Positions 24,831 through 38,130 of a stretch of 64,000 nucleotides of DNA are shown piece after piece. The stretch is from positions 7,586,695 through 7,650,694 of the forward strand of contig NC_065533.1 in assembly GCF_020184175.1 (NCBI RefSeq), given 5' to 3'. The notes under the pieces were generated by a model. It saw only the letters and a program-made list of their open reading frames with translations, did not search any database and was not told where the DNA came from. The stretch comes from Aphis gossypii. Lineage: Eukaryota > Arthropoda > Insecta > Hemiptera > Aphididae. Positions within the stretch are counted from its first letter, which is position 1. Every line of letters begins with the position of its first letter. Both the position numbers and the translations under genes were made by a program.

Positions 24831-27210
24831 TTCACGCAAAGTCGTCGTTTTATTATATTTATTTATTATAAATAGTTCAATGAAAGCAACGAATTCGTAA
24901 TTACCTTATAACTTAAACCGGGCGTGCATGTTTTTTGAACACGAAAATAATAATATTAGGTACCTATACGTGCGCGTGTGCCGATACACCACCATAAAAT
25001 AAATTACTCGTTATTCAAAATTCAACCCAGGGCTCACTGGGTAGACTATATATAGTAAATATTATTCTCCGCCTCGGGTCTCAGACTTGATCAAAAAGTT
25101 TGAATTCGTTCATTCGTTACAGCTCCGAGCATACACGAATAATACACGAATAATACAAATAATGAAATAAAAGGTTATAGTTGTGCACTGACGATCAATA
25201 ATTAAAAGTTAACTCAATATAATAATTATTATTATATTGAGTTGAATTTTAAATTGAATTGTGCATAAGCATTTCCAAAACAAATTTCCATATCAAATTT
25301 TCATATTTCATACTCCGAACAGTTTATGAATTATATAAACGTATTTAAAGTTTAGGTGAGCGAAGTGCAGTGGAACGGGAATACCTCGCAAAATGTTTTT
25401 CTATTATTCCCCACACATAATTCAAATACTTAAAACTCATAAACTACTCGTCTGAATTTTGATTTATATAGGTACATCGAAATACTCGGAAAAATATTTT
25501 GCTTCGGAGCATGAAATTAAAAATGTATTTTATCATTCAAAAACGTAACAGTTAAAAAATTAAAGAAGGTACTCAATACTTTTTTTTAGTATTTGTTCAT
25601 TTTTAATTTATATATTCTCTTGGGTATTAATGTTAAGAAATATTTCACAAGTACCCAACTACAAATAAATATACTATGTATGTTAAAATATATATTGCAT
25701 ATTTGTATATAATAGAATGGTATAGATTGTATCGTTGTTAATGACATAAAAATTCGGTGACGAATAATTTCGACTACCATATGGAGGTTGACTCACTTCA
25801 CAAACAATGTTATAGATTACATATTTACATTACATTATTTTATTTTCAGCAATACACTTCACACAATATGTGACATTATTCACCAATTAATCATATTAAA
25901 CACTATCGTATTATTGAAATTGCACGCAACAGTGAACATGTTTTTCGCATGCGTCGTCGTATTGTATATATTGATATGGGATGTATATACATCAAGATTT
26001 TAATTTCCGATTACGTTTCCGGTTGGACGTGAATACGGTACTTAACATATTCGGACAACATAGGATGGTGAAAAATCCATACGATACGCTTTAATGTAAT
26101 ACAAATAAGAGCGAGCGATTTGTGCAGGTTTGATTAGCCACACGATCATTGGCAAGCACGCATAAATGCATTCAACTTTTAACATAATATTTGCACCAAC
26201 ACGTTGCCGTTCGACCATAACAATATTATTTGTACGTACATTATATTATATCATTATACAATCTTTCACCCTCATCAATCACCTAGAGAAATAGAACCTA
26301 ATTTGCAGCTGTCGAACGTCACCGTATATAACATATTAACATAATATAACATAGGTAATCACTCATCTTGTACGAGTATTGACCTCGTAAATTTTTGAAT
26401 TTTTATAAATCGAAATACTCTGAATAAGACTTTGTAACTGAATATATGAAACCAAAAAATATAATATGGATTTATACTATACCTACTTGAAATATATGTA
26501 TGCATGCAAAGTGGTTAAGGAGAATTAGTGGTAGTGTTATAAGTATTTTATAATGTTTAGATATAACAATTTTAGAACAGTTAACACTTTTCAGGGGCAT
26601 ACTATTTAGTTTTTCTTTTTTTTTTTTATATTTTTCTCAAAAGCTACCTACAAGTACAAACAAATAACATATTTTACTGTTCAAAGTGTTCAAAAGATAA
26701 AAATAAAAATGCGTCTGAACGTAACTACGACCTTCTTCCCTCGTTGCCTATACATCTCAAAACTTTGGTTGAAAATGTCAAACCCGCAACACTAAAAGCA
26801 AACTGTCTGGAAAATAAAATTTATAAATAGTTCATCGACGGCAACATTTTATAATCCCGGTGTACAAACATACGTCATAGACGTATGTGACATGTGTGCT
26901 TTTATACAATCACCATTTAAATTGCTTTCTGTGAGAAATTGGGAAGTCCGCTATTGACAAACACACGCGACGAGTGAGTTTTTGGGAACTTTCGATTACG
27001 ACGTATCGGTATTTATAATGAGTTTTCTTGCCCCCGAGGATTGAAAAGTTCAAACAAAATTTGACGTCACGCGTGCACACATCATTATATATTATAAAGT
27101 AATATAATATTATATGTGTAGGTATGTGTAAAAAAATATTACTCCATAAATAATTCAACAACTGTTCGTGTCAATCTGTTTACCTATGTATTTATATTTT
27201 GTCAAACGAA
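24831..27210. other. Spacer with one perfect palindrome
   Basis: The positions 25211-25243 form a 16-bp perfect inverted repeat with a single-base centre (arm AACTCAATATAATAAT). Frames at 25586-26003 and 26910-27161 have no recognisable content. No gene is supported. Confidence 0.55.
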
Positions 27211-27497
27211 ACGCAAACATTTCGACATTAAGTTTTTTTACTGGCGATGGCGATAAGGAGAGACCTCGTGCGAGTGGGAAATCGGAGATCGATAGGCGGT
27301 GGTTGTCCTGGGCAACGAGCAGTTTGACGTCATTTTCGCTGCTATAGGTTAACGCAAACATTTCGACTTATAATTTTTTTTTACTCGTGATGGTGATGTC
27401 TGAGGAGAGACCTCGTGCGAGTGGGAGAACGGAGATCGATAGGCGGTGGTCGTCCTGGGCAACAAGCAGTTTGACGTCATCCTCGCCGCTGTAGGTT
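27211..27497. repeat. Tandem duplication of about 141-146 bp
   Basis: Both units run from ACGCAAACATTTCGAC to a GCTGTAGGTT or GCTATAGGTT end. They share GAGAGACCTCGTGCGAGTGG, GGAGATCGATAGGCGGTGGT and GTCCTGGGCAAC. They are more GC-rich than the neighbourhood and differ mainly by small insertions. The minus-strand frame at 27155-27361 only reads through this repeat. Confidence 0.8.
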
Positions 27498-29452
27498 TTT
27501 AGTATTAATTGTATTATATGTATTAAATTTTATGCTGGTATAGTTTATACCTATACGGGCTACGCTATATATTTTATCTGTCTCAGTGGAAATATTATTT
27601 TATAAAGCTTTTATAAACGAAATCTCATTGAATTGAAATTTTAGGGTCGTTGAAAATGAAAATAAACTTTAATTGGTTATACGCAAGAAACTGATTTATA
27701 AAATAAGTAAAACATTAAACGCACCAAATACCACATAACTTTATATGTATTCATAATTTTTAACGACTACTTTAACAATAAAAAACCGAGAACAATCAAC
27801 ACCTTTTATTAAAGTCATAATAAAATCAAATAATAACGAGACGAGAAAAATAATTGCATAAATATTAAATATACAAAATTCAATTAATACAAGTAAGTAG
27901 TTTTTCAGAAATGGTTTCAGTGGTGATTTATTTCATATTATTAGTCTTGCTTGTTCTGAATGACTATAATAGTATAACATAATTGTATTATATTTTCAAT
28001 ACAATCTACTTTATGGCTTTATCAGATGTTTCAATCACAGAATATTTTTTCTTCAAATACCTTTTTATAAAGCATTTTTAAATGAACATTTAAAATGTAC
28101 TTTATCGTGAATCCTTACAGCAATACTATTATTAACCGCGTATTTTAAGTTTTCTTAAAATATAATTTGAAGCTATTTAATATAAATTATTTTGATATGT
28201 TTCAAAAATTCAATTTCAATATACGTCTTAAAGATGTGTTTCGAATTAATTTTCAAATTTAATACATTACAAAATACAGTAAATAATAAATTATTTTTGA
28301 AAATGTAAAAGACGTCTTATAACGTTTATAATAATACAGTACCTTATACCTATATTTAATTTTTTAAATTAATTGTAATACAGGTTATATAAAAAATTCC
28401 TCATTGAAAAGTGTGGTTAAAACTGTTTTTAAAATGAAATTAATTAATTTTTAAATAAAAAAAAAATATAATAAATTATTAATAGTTGTCGAGATGAGAA
28501 ACTCTTTAAAAATACTCAAAGACATTAAGACCACCTCTTAAGAAATATAAATTTAAAATATTATTTTTTATACAATAATTTAATTTTAAAATAATTTCAG
28601 TGATATAAACCTATTTAGTATACTTTAAGTCATAGACTAATACATTATGATATATTTATGTATTATTAATTATATATTATTATTATAAATAAATTGTCGC
28701 CAAATTTTTAGTTGGTATAATATAATATGTTTAGTATTATCATATAAATACTAGTATTTATAATCAATGATATTATACATAGTGTTATATAATATTATAC
28801 TTCGAAGTTATAATTAATAATATTATTTGATGTATAGTAATTAAAACAAATATAGGTAATAAAAATTATCTTAATTGACTCAACTGTCACACACCTAATT
28901 TAATATGGTACCTAGTCTGGCCAGCCTTAAATTTATATTTTAAAGCTGTGCTGGTTATAAGATAAAAAACCTGTCAACACTGGAAACAAATTAATGGCAG
29001 TATTTTAAGTTTATTAAAGTTATAAAAATAAATATACCTATTTTAACATAAATCCGTGACGCTGAATTTAATCATGGTAATAATGACATAATCTATTATT
29101 TTATAGATAAAATTAATGATAAGGTTCTGATAGTAAGTGTATTGATTATTGAAGTATTAACACTAAAGTGTCAAATTATGGAATTTTTACTTCATGGGTG
29201 TGGTTTTGCAGTTATCGCATTTGCAGTATTTGGCTCTTGATGCAATAACCATAAAAAGTGTTCATCATATGAGTTTTATTTAATAAATAGGTAGGTAGGT
29301 AGTAAATTTCTTACGTTCTGGGTGCAAATATTTCGTTTATGTTACCTATAAATTATAATAGTATAAGCCTTAAAAGTTATTCAAAGAAATTACGAAAGCA
29401 AAATTCAATTTTTTGATGATACTTTAATAACACTTATAAAAGCAGGGTTGAG
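27498..29452. other. Spacer, nothing recognised
   Basis: Very AT-rich sequence without open frames of note, clear repeats or transposon ends. Confidence 0.6.
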
Positions 29453-29977
29453 ATTTTAAATAGCTCTTAAAATTGCAAATACATATAGGTATATGCCCTA
29501 TAATATGACCTTAAATATTACTAAATATGCAATAAGAAACAAAATATGCAAAAAAAGGAAATCTTACAGTAGAAATCGGCAAAAAAAGCCAATAAAACCA
29601 GCAGATAACTAATACGAAATTATCGTAATAGTATATTATATAGGTACTTAATACTCATATAATATTATCGCTGTAGTAGTACGGCGTTGCATCAGCATAA
29701 TCGGCCTATTTACTTATATAATCTATTCATTTATAATTTATTTGATTGCAAAAAACTAAAAACACGTTTTGCTTAAATATAATTTCATAAAATAAGACCG
29801 ATATCGATTGAAAAACCAGTAAAAATGCAAAAAAGTGTCAAAAAATCCAAAAAAGCAAAATAAAATGTTTAATTTGAGTTCTCTGTATCATGAAACACAT
29901 TTTTAGCTTACTGACTACTGTACTATTTTTTAAGCATCTCTCAAGAAATGTGCAAATGCTATAAAATCCCAACCCTG
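29453..29977. mobile_element. hAT-like miniature element (525 bp)
   Basis: It starts CAGGGTTGAGATTTTA and ends TAAAATCCCAACCCTG, a 16-bp terminal inverted repeat with one mismatch. The interior is rich in AAAAAA-GCC/GCA words and has no open frame. No exact target duplication is visible, so the superfamily is inferred from the CAGGG terminus only. Confidence 0.65.
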
Positions 29978-30589
29978 GTTATAACTTTATAAGTCTATGC
30001 TACCGCTATACAGACAATCTCGTAATACTTTATAAAACACGTAAATGGTAAATATAATATAGTTCCAAATGTTCCAATGACTCTCTGGAATTGCATGTAT
30101 ACAGCTTTTGTGCTGCTTGTGCACTACCACTTTGACAAAAAAAGTACCTCCTTATTTTTGAGGAAAATAAACATCTATTAGGAAAACAAGATCTCATTTT
30201 TGGAAAGGAAAATAGTTATATTATGTAGGTATATGTTATGGTAATAGTATGTTTACGGATAGAAACTCGCTGCGCTAATGTGCGTGCGAGGTTTATTTAT
30301 TTATTACACATTATATATAAAATTGCGTCATTCTGGTTTTACGTAAATGGATACCTACCGAAAAATATATAATATAATATATTATATACATACTTTTTTT
30401 TTTTTAATCAATAATTGATTCAGATACTAAACCATAAAATAAAAATTTAGGGTCATATACTACCTAATAATGAAAATAATATAATATAGAGTACGTTTTA
30501 ATTTTTAATAAAATAAAATGTTCAACTACGTTCATATATGTGGTTTATAGAATGTCACAGTGACATTCACATTCACATTAATCTTATAT

Positions 30590-31650
30590 AATAAAGCGTG
30601 AACAATAGTTCGTTTCACTATGAAAAGAGTGCGCCTCGGTCGCCTTTTTTTCTTCCATGGCCCGCCGCCGCCGTTATCGCAAAACGGACGGTTCTCCAAC
30701 GCCGCCGTCTCGATAACGCGTTTTCCTTAGGTTAGGTTCAATTATTACGCGGGTTTTCGACGATTTATTATTTTTTCGATTTTTTTTTTTATTTTTTTTT
30801 TTATCGGCTGTTTGTTATATTAAAATATGACATATGTTGTTGTATTTTCAAGTGTACGTTGCTTTGGGAAACGTTATATTAAATAGACAATTAATATTAA
30901 TATAAGCTTTATTACACACGAACTATATGGAATTATTATACAGGTATATATGATGGCATACTCTTCATTTACATATAAAATTGATATGTCTCATAATATA
31001 AAAGCCCCTGAAAGAGTTGAGTACAGGTATAGTTAGGTAAGTCAAAGTTGTAATTGCAAATATTCTTAATCATACCTAAGAGTTTCTGTAGGAAATGTTT
31101 ATGACACTTTTGTTATAGTATTTTATACGTATTTAACGCGTTTTCGATTTTCGCTCGATTATTATGCGGTTTTTCGAAAAATGTTCGCTTTTTTTACGAT
31201 TTTCATACTTTTCCGAACGTTTTCCGTTCCGTTCCGTGCGTTTTGGGGTCTTCCGAGTACGACGACGTTTTCCTTCGATTTTTTGTTTTTATTCGACTGT
31301 TTTTTCCGATCTGTCTGATAATTTGTATATTATAATACAAAATGATGTTGTTTTATATTCAACCGTTGGTTGTTTGTTTTGCTGTGTGTTTCTAGACGAC
31401 ATTTCACCAAACAATACAATGTTCGTGTACATGATTATAATATGTTATAAAAATACCTATAGATATGAGTATTTCAACTGTACGTTGCTTTGAGAAACGT
31501 TAACGGCTTATTTTGTAGATTTATTATTAAATACGTTAAATAGATGTATGATTAAGGTATTTAAGTAGGTAGTGTTACAGATATACATTAAATAGATAAT
31601 TAATAAGAATAATTAAGCTTTATTACACACGAATTATACGAATTAAAACT
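30590..31650. repeat. Two diverged copies of a CpG- and T-rich unit
   Basis: The blocks at 30590-30960 and 31130-31650 share, in order: CGCGTTTTC, a TTATTACGCGG or TTATTATGCGG word, long T runs, GTACGTTGCTTTG.GAAACGTTA (30854 and 31480) and AAGCTTTATTACACACGAA (30904 and 31615). A GCC-rich tract (30658-30710) occurs only in the first. The plus-strand frame 31164-31493 lies inside and shows no domain. Confidence 0.6.
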
Positions 31651-31990
31651 GAGCTGAACGAAAAATTCGTCGCAACACAGAAACGGTTTAAGTGCTCGAG
31701 ATTCGGCATCAGTATCCAGCTTAAACTGTAGTCGATAGGATAAGGCGTAAGTTCCCCGTGGTAGGTAATAGGAGGTAGAGCGGGTTCGATTCCCTCTCTG
31801 GCTGTGCCTTTGGCGCATTTTTACGGCGACGCTCTAATTAACGTCTCTTCCGCCCGTATCCAACAATTTTTTGCATTTTTTTTCGAGTTAGTTTTTGATT
31901 TTTTAATTTGAATTTTGAAAATTAAAGCTATTGCTTTCTCTTATACGATAAATACATACGTCTACGATTTTTTTCAATACCATATTATTA

Positions 31991-34110
31991 CGATTATTAT
32001 AAGTATATATACATATAAAGTGTAGACGTGTAGTACGCTACAACGCGTTTAAGGAGTACGTAATTTTGAATTGATATGTTTTATAAATTAAAAATATTTA
32101 TCTTTTACTTAATACTTAAAAAAATAATATATGTTTTATAGTTTCTTACACTTACATATCAAAAACAATATCTGAACTTTGACATTAGGAGGTATGAAAA
32201 TTATGGATTTAACTTTCGGACATTGATTTACATCATATTATGATGACTGATAGCTAGACATTCAATTACCATTTTCACTAATAAATTTTATAATATAAAA
32301 AAAATAGAACCAGGCATGCGACGGGACACGGTATGAGATTGTTCATATTATACTATATTGGTATCATAACCTACTATTTACACATTGTCCGCGATCCGGC
32401 GCAGTCAGATTGCCTACGTGGTGGGTTTAATGCCGTTTAATTCGATTTTTCCCAATGATAACTGACAACTCGACTTGAATGCTCGCATGTAATTCGACTT
32501 TATACTTATTATCCTACAATACAACATTAGACTTTCGACGTCGGAAGCGCAGGCGGATTGCATTGTCAGACATAGATTTAGGTACGTGATGACGTGATGA
32601 TTGATAGTTAGACACTCGACTATCATTTTCGCTAAATACATTTTTTTATATACAAAAAGAACAGGGCATGCAATGGGAAACGGTATTACACCAGTTTAGG
32701 ACTGATAACTAGACACTCAATTACCATTTTTCGTATTTATTTACTCCACTTCAGTACTTTTCTTACTTTTTTAGTGTATGATTCTTTCTAGACACCCGAT
32801 TACAATTTTCCATCAAATTCCTGATAACACGATGTTTACACAACCCCCTCGAAGGCGCCGAAGGCGGCTTCCACCAGCCCAGAAATCGAGGCACACCGAC
32901 CCCCCTCGAAGGTTAAGTTAGGACCCCCTCGGCTTCTTCCAAACCACCGGAGGTTAGATTAACTAAAATTGTGACTACTATACTTTTTACGATATTTTCT
33001 TTACAGTCCCGACTCCGACCTAGGGTATTCACTTAGACCGAATTTCACAGCAGAGCGAGGCACACCGGCCGCTATTATTATAAGTATATATATATACATA
33101 TTATTAAGTGTATTACTATAACGCGTTAAGGGAGTACATTTTGAATTGTTATGTTTTCAATTTTTATGACATCTGATATGTTTTATAGTTTCTTTTATAT
33201 CAAAAATAACATCTGAACTTTGACATTAGGAAGTATGACAATTATGGATTTAACTTTCGGACATCGATTTACATCATATTATGATGACTGATAGCTAGAC
33301 ATTCAATTACCATTTTCACTAAATACATTTTATAATATAAAAACCAGGCATGCGACGGGACACGGTATGAGATTGTTCATATACATATATATTATATATA
33401 TTGGTATCATAACCTACTATTCACACATTGTCCGCGATCCGACGCAGTAGGATTGCCTACGTGGTGGGTGGGTTTAATGGCGTTTAATTCGATTTTTCCC
33501 AATGATAACTGACAACTCGACTCGAATGCTCAAAATATGTTATTCGACTTTATACTTTTTATCCTATAATACAACATTAGACTTTCGACGTCGGAGGCGC
33601 AGATGGATTGTATTGTCAGATATAGATTTAGGATACAGATTTAGTTACGTGATGTGATGATTAATAATAGCTAGACACTCAACTACCATTTTCGCTAAAT
33701 ACATTTTTTTATATACAAAAAGACAGGGCATGCAATGGGAAACAGTATTACGCCAGTTTAGGACTGATAGCTAGACACTTAATTCTTTTCTAGACACCCG
33801 ATTACAATTTTCCATCGAATTCCTGATAACACGATTTTCACCCGACCCCCTCGAAGGCGCCAAAGGCGGCTTCCACCAGCCCAGAAATCGAGGCACACCG
33901 ACCCCCCTCGAAGGTTAGGTTAGGACCCCATCGGCTCCTCCCAAACCACCGGAGGTTAGGTTAACTAAAATTGTGACTACTAGACTTTTTACGATATTTT
34001 CTTTACAGTCCCGTCTCCGACCTAGGGTACTCACTTAGAGCGAATATCACTTAGACCGAATATCATTTAGATCGAATTTCACTTAGACCGAATTTCACAG
34101 CAGAGCGAGG
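31991..34110. repeat. Tandem pair of about 1.04-kb units
   Basis: Unit 1 (31991-33063) and unit 2 (about 33073-34110) share long near-identical runs, for example TGATGACTGATAGCTAGACA (32241 and 33282), GGCATGCGACGGGACACGGT, the CCCCCTCGAAGGCGCC block and the ending CAGAGCGAGGCACA. Within each unit the phrase AGCTAGACA.TCAATTACCATTTT is itself repeated. No transposase or gene is present. It may be a tandemly duplicated non-autonomous element. Confidence 0.8.
34033..34096. repeat. 16-bp tandem repeat, four copies
   Basis: Four consecutive variants of ACTTAGACCGAATATC at the right end of the second 1-kb unit. The equivalent place in the first unit has one copy only, so the array expanded after the duplication. 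Confidence 0.8.
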
Positions 34111-34667
34111 CACATCTAGTATATTATAAAATAGTGTTATATTAATTATTATGTGTACCTATATTTAGAATTTAAATCAAAAGTTGTATGATATATATAT
34201 TATATTATATAATATTATAATATTATATAATAATGATAAATGTTATATTGCTATGTATAAGTTATGCGTAACCTTGGTTACAGGTCATCGAGCTGGTGGG
34301 ATGAAATTTTGCAGAACCCGGGCCACAGCCCACTATCGCCACCCACTAATCAATAACTAATACAAACTAATAAATTATATAACTCCCGTGGTTTTCAAGT
34401 TTGTTCTTATTATTATTAAGAATGGCAAAAACTATTTTAACAAAGATTGCCTGAAAAAAATCCTTTTTTCATCATTTAAGTATGACTTATGTATATACAT
34501 ATAATAATAATATCTTTATTTTAATACAATCTGATGATTATTGCGCACATAAGAAGTTGATTATGATAACAAATAACAATTAACTATGTACTTAAATTAT
34601 AATTTTGACCGCAGTTTATTTTTTATATAAAACTACATATCCGGTGAAATGTTTTAAATCGTAATTG

Positions 34668-35261
34668 CAGTGGCGGCTTGTGTGCTTTGAAAGTGGGAGG
34701 ACGATATAAAATTGCTTATTTATGAAAAGTATCGAACACAAATAATATTAATAATAGTTAATTAATTAAATCTATTTACATATAAATTATTATATATATT
34801 ATTTAGCTATTACGTTACAACCGCTCAAAGTAAATAATAAACACACGCAAGTTCGGAATCCGTGCACATATCGGGCGATTAAAATCATCGCCCCGGCGGC
34901 AGTACTATTATTGTATTCCCCTTCTTAATTATTGTATTCCGATCATAGTTATGACAAGCGACTTTCAACATCGCCCAAGCATCACATTCGTTGCCCGCGA
35001 GTCCCGGAAAATTGTTTTTGGTAATCGATTCTTAGAAGCTACAGACGCTACAATGTTGAATGATTTATTTTATTTTCTGATAATGTTTTCATAATATTTA
35101 TTAATGTAAATATAGGAAACACAACTTTTATTTTTAAGTTTTTGACAATATTATGCTACAATATAAATTTTAAATTTGATATTAAACTTATAAATAAGTA
35201 ATAAATGATAATTTTAGAAGGGGGCGATCACCCAATCGCCCCTATTTACGAGCCGCCACTG
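34668..35261. mobile_element. hAT miniature element with perfect target duplication
   Basis: The element starts CAGTGGCGGCT and ends AGCCGCCACTG. It is flanked by an exact 8-bp duplication, CGTAATTG (34660-34667 and 35262-35269), diagnostic of hAT-type insertion. Its interior also has complementary GGGCGAT and ATCGCCC words near the right half. There is no open frame. Confidence 0.9.
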
Positions 35262-35269
35262 CGTAATTG

Positions 35270-36158
35270 ATTACCCTTTGCCTTCAACCTATAATAAAGA
35301 ATTAACTGTCTATCGCTAAAACTTAATTCTCTTATTCACATAATATAATTGTTGCTTTTGTAGAATTAAGATAAATGTTTCTGCCATCACGCATATTATA
35401 ATATGATCAATTGATATTACATATAATATGTATAATGTATATCCAGAAACAATTAATATCGTTTATTGTTATTTGTTAATGATGTAGGTAAAATATATAA
35501 TACATTTATTATTAATTATTTAATAATATCATAAATACTTAAAATTTTCGTTACCGTTATCCTTCATACTATAATGTGTAAGCAACATACTGCATATGAG
35601 GTAGTCTTTATAATATCAATACGATTTTAACTTATCATACTAACACGCACATACATAATTCCCCCTTTATAGCGAAGGGACTAAATAAAAAAAACCTGTA
35701 GCATCGCATAATAGATTAAACCACGCACCAAGACCTCTCAAGGACTAGATCACACTTAATACATCTCACATAACACATTTCAGCTGTATGTAAACGGTGG
35801 CAAAAAAAATTAAGATTGTATACAATTTGCGACAAAACCAATAAGATACATTATAGGTATACAAAACTGCGGCAATTAAAAAAATTATATATCTATATAT
35901 GCATGCGTGGACTGGTAAAAAGGATGCTATATAATTTGAAGGGCAAATTTAAAATATGTACATTATTGTAACCTGTGTGACGATAAATCGAAGAAAGATA
36001 TTATTATTATTATTGTAGAATGTAGGTATATAATAATATGTGTGTATAATATTATATCTTAGAAACGCATTGTACGCGAGTAATAAACCGTTTCGAAACG
36101 CACACAAGAGTACAAGATCGACGATTATACGGTGTGTATATGACGTATGTATTTTATT
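35270..36158. other. Spacer, nothing recognised
   Basis: AT-rich sequence without supported features. Confidence 0.6.
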
Positions 36159-36741
36159 CAGGGGTGAGCAACTGGTGGCCCTCGAGCTTTTTTAATCTGG
36201 CCCGTCCTAAGCGTCCCACATTTCTAAATCACATCATACAATTTGAAAGTTTACCGTCTATACTCTATATTATTCTATATTATGTATAGGCGATCAGCTA
36301 TCTTATCGATTTAATAATGGTTATCTGGTATTGAACATATAGTTAAATGTCTAAATATCTTAATATATAGTGTAATGGTATATACACACGTATATGTATA
36401 CGCCGTAGGTATAGCTTTTAAAACCATAGCTGTTTGTAATGTTTGTATATAATATTCATTCGTATCGTGCTGTCGTTGAATTTATTATTTTCGTGTTTTT
36501 GTATCTAGTGCTTAATAATGTCCGCAAAAAAGCGTAAAATTGACGATGAAAATAGAAATTTTAACACCGCACCTCATGGGATATTGACTATTTATTTATA
36601 ATTAGCAAAATAAATGCTAATTAAAATGTATATATTATTATGAATGACCATTTTTTTTTTTTGCTTTCTATGCTCTGGCTCGCTTGATTTTAATTTTTTA
36701 AAAATTGGCCCTTTACAGTAACTTAAAGTTGCCTATCCCTG
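36159..36741 (+). mobile_element. Internally deleted hAT transposon (583 bp)
   Basis: The ends are CAGGGGTGAGCAACTGG on the left and GTTGCCTATCCCTG on the right, imperfect inverted repeats. Inside, at 36519-36570, the plus strand reads MSAKKRKIDDENRNFNT, like the basic N-terminus of hAT transposases of the GTF2I/ZBED-like group, and it then breaks off. The element is thus a deletion derivative that kept only the start of the transposase. Confidence 0.7.
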
Positions 36742-36817
36742 CATTATATAAATATAAAAATTTCTTATATTATATAATAATATAATACGCGAACGCATAT
36801 ATCATATAAATTATATG

Positions 36818-36973
36818 CAGTGGCGTAGTTATGGGGGGGGGGATATGGGGATAGATCCCCCCCAGAGCCTTTTTTTTAATGTTTAAATCATTGACTTATT
36901 GGAGCCCCCCACTTTATGTTTAACCAATAAATTGTATATCCCCCCCCAGAACAAAATCATAACTACGCCACTG
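36818..36973. mobile_element. hAT miniature element with G-run/C-run hairpin
   Basis: The perfect 16-bp inverted ends (CAGTGGCGTAGTTATG) are flanked by an exact 8-bp duplication, ATTATATG (36810-36817 and 36974-36981). The interior has a G-run of about 11 next to C-runs at 36858 and 36944, so it could fold strongly or form G-quadruplex-like structure. Confidence 0.9.
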
Positions 36974-37127
36974 ATTATATGATATAATATATTATGTATG
37001 TATGTAAGTATGCGGAATCGGTGTCACCTCTTCTCTCTTGTACACTGCAGCGTGATCGTCTTACGCAGTACCTACGCGTGATAAATCAATTTCGGTTTTT
37101 ATTTTATACTTGTCAGACTATCAATTT

Positions 37128-38130
37128 CATGTTAGATTCTGAACAAACTGATAAATGTATTGATTTTACAATGATGTGTTTTTCTTTGTACATTAACTTC
37201 TGTATAATTTATCCTTGTCGAAAAAAAGCTTAAATTTCAAGCTTTGGAGGTGGTTTCCGATGGCAAAGTGAATCATTTCAAGTAGTTTTCAAAAAATTCT
37301 AGATTTTGTTTTTTTTTTGAGCTATTTATAATATGATAGACAACTGAAATTTTTGATTTTTCTAAGTATTTTTTTTTTTTGAAGTGTCGATAAAAAATTT
37401 TGGATGCAAAAAAAAATTTGAAAATTTAATACAACGTTTCTTATAAGTTGTTCTTATTGTAGTTAAAAAAAAAAATCAAAAATTGTTAGTCACAATTTTT
37501 TTTTTTTGTAAGTGTTTAAAGTACATAATTTTGCGATGTATTTCGAAATTTCGAAAAGGTACAAGAAATTTTGTAATTGAAAATCCATAAAATTGTTTGT
37601 ATTTATATGTAAGGTTAAAAAATTCAACACTAAGTTTTCCTTCAAATAGTTTTAAAGAAAACTCAAAGCCTCGTTATAGGAAAAATGTTATGAGCGTTTG
37701 AATTTTAAATATTTACGAATAATCACGAACACGCGATAACGATTTATCCTCAATCGATTTTCAATATTTGTTATTATTCAAAAAGTTGAAGATGTAGATG
37801 TGAATTTGTTTAGTTTTTTAATTATAAATATCGATAAAATTTTTTAGCTAAGTCAAAATACTTGGAAAATTTAATACAAAGTCCCTCCAAAGTTATTCTT
37901 ATGGTGATTAAAAAATTATAAGAATAAATGGGCATACATTTTTTTTTATTAGCGTTTGAAGTTCAAATATTGACAACAATTCGTCAAAATAATACCTATA
38001 AATATTTACAATTATTTTGAAATCATAATTTATTATACAAATAACAAATAAAATAATACAAATTTTATAAAAGTAGCTAAGAGTTGAAAAATTAATACAA
38101 GATTTTCCATAAGTTTGGCTTATAATAATT
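37128..38130. repeat. Dispersed repeat family, second locus
   Basis: Begins TTAGATTCTGAACAAACTG and continues with the same ordered words as 22999-24200, including TGTATTGATTTTACAATGA, TTGAGCTATTTATA, GTCGATAAAA and GTTCAAATATTGACAA. The copy is decayed. The short plus-strand frame 36994-37233 overlaps its start and is not a gene. Confidence 0.65.

Noticed and set aside
31732..31803. Possible tRNA gene ending near 31803
   Set aside because: The T-arm resembles a tRNA but there is no matching acceptor stem or anticodon arm at the right spacing.
33890..33965. GGTTAGGTTAGG words suggesting insect telomere repeats (TTAGG)
   Set aside because: Only two or three copies in a GC-rich transposon-like unit; not a telomeric array.
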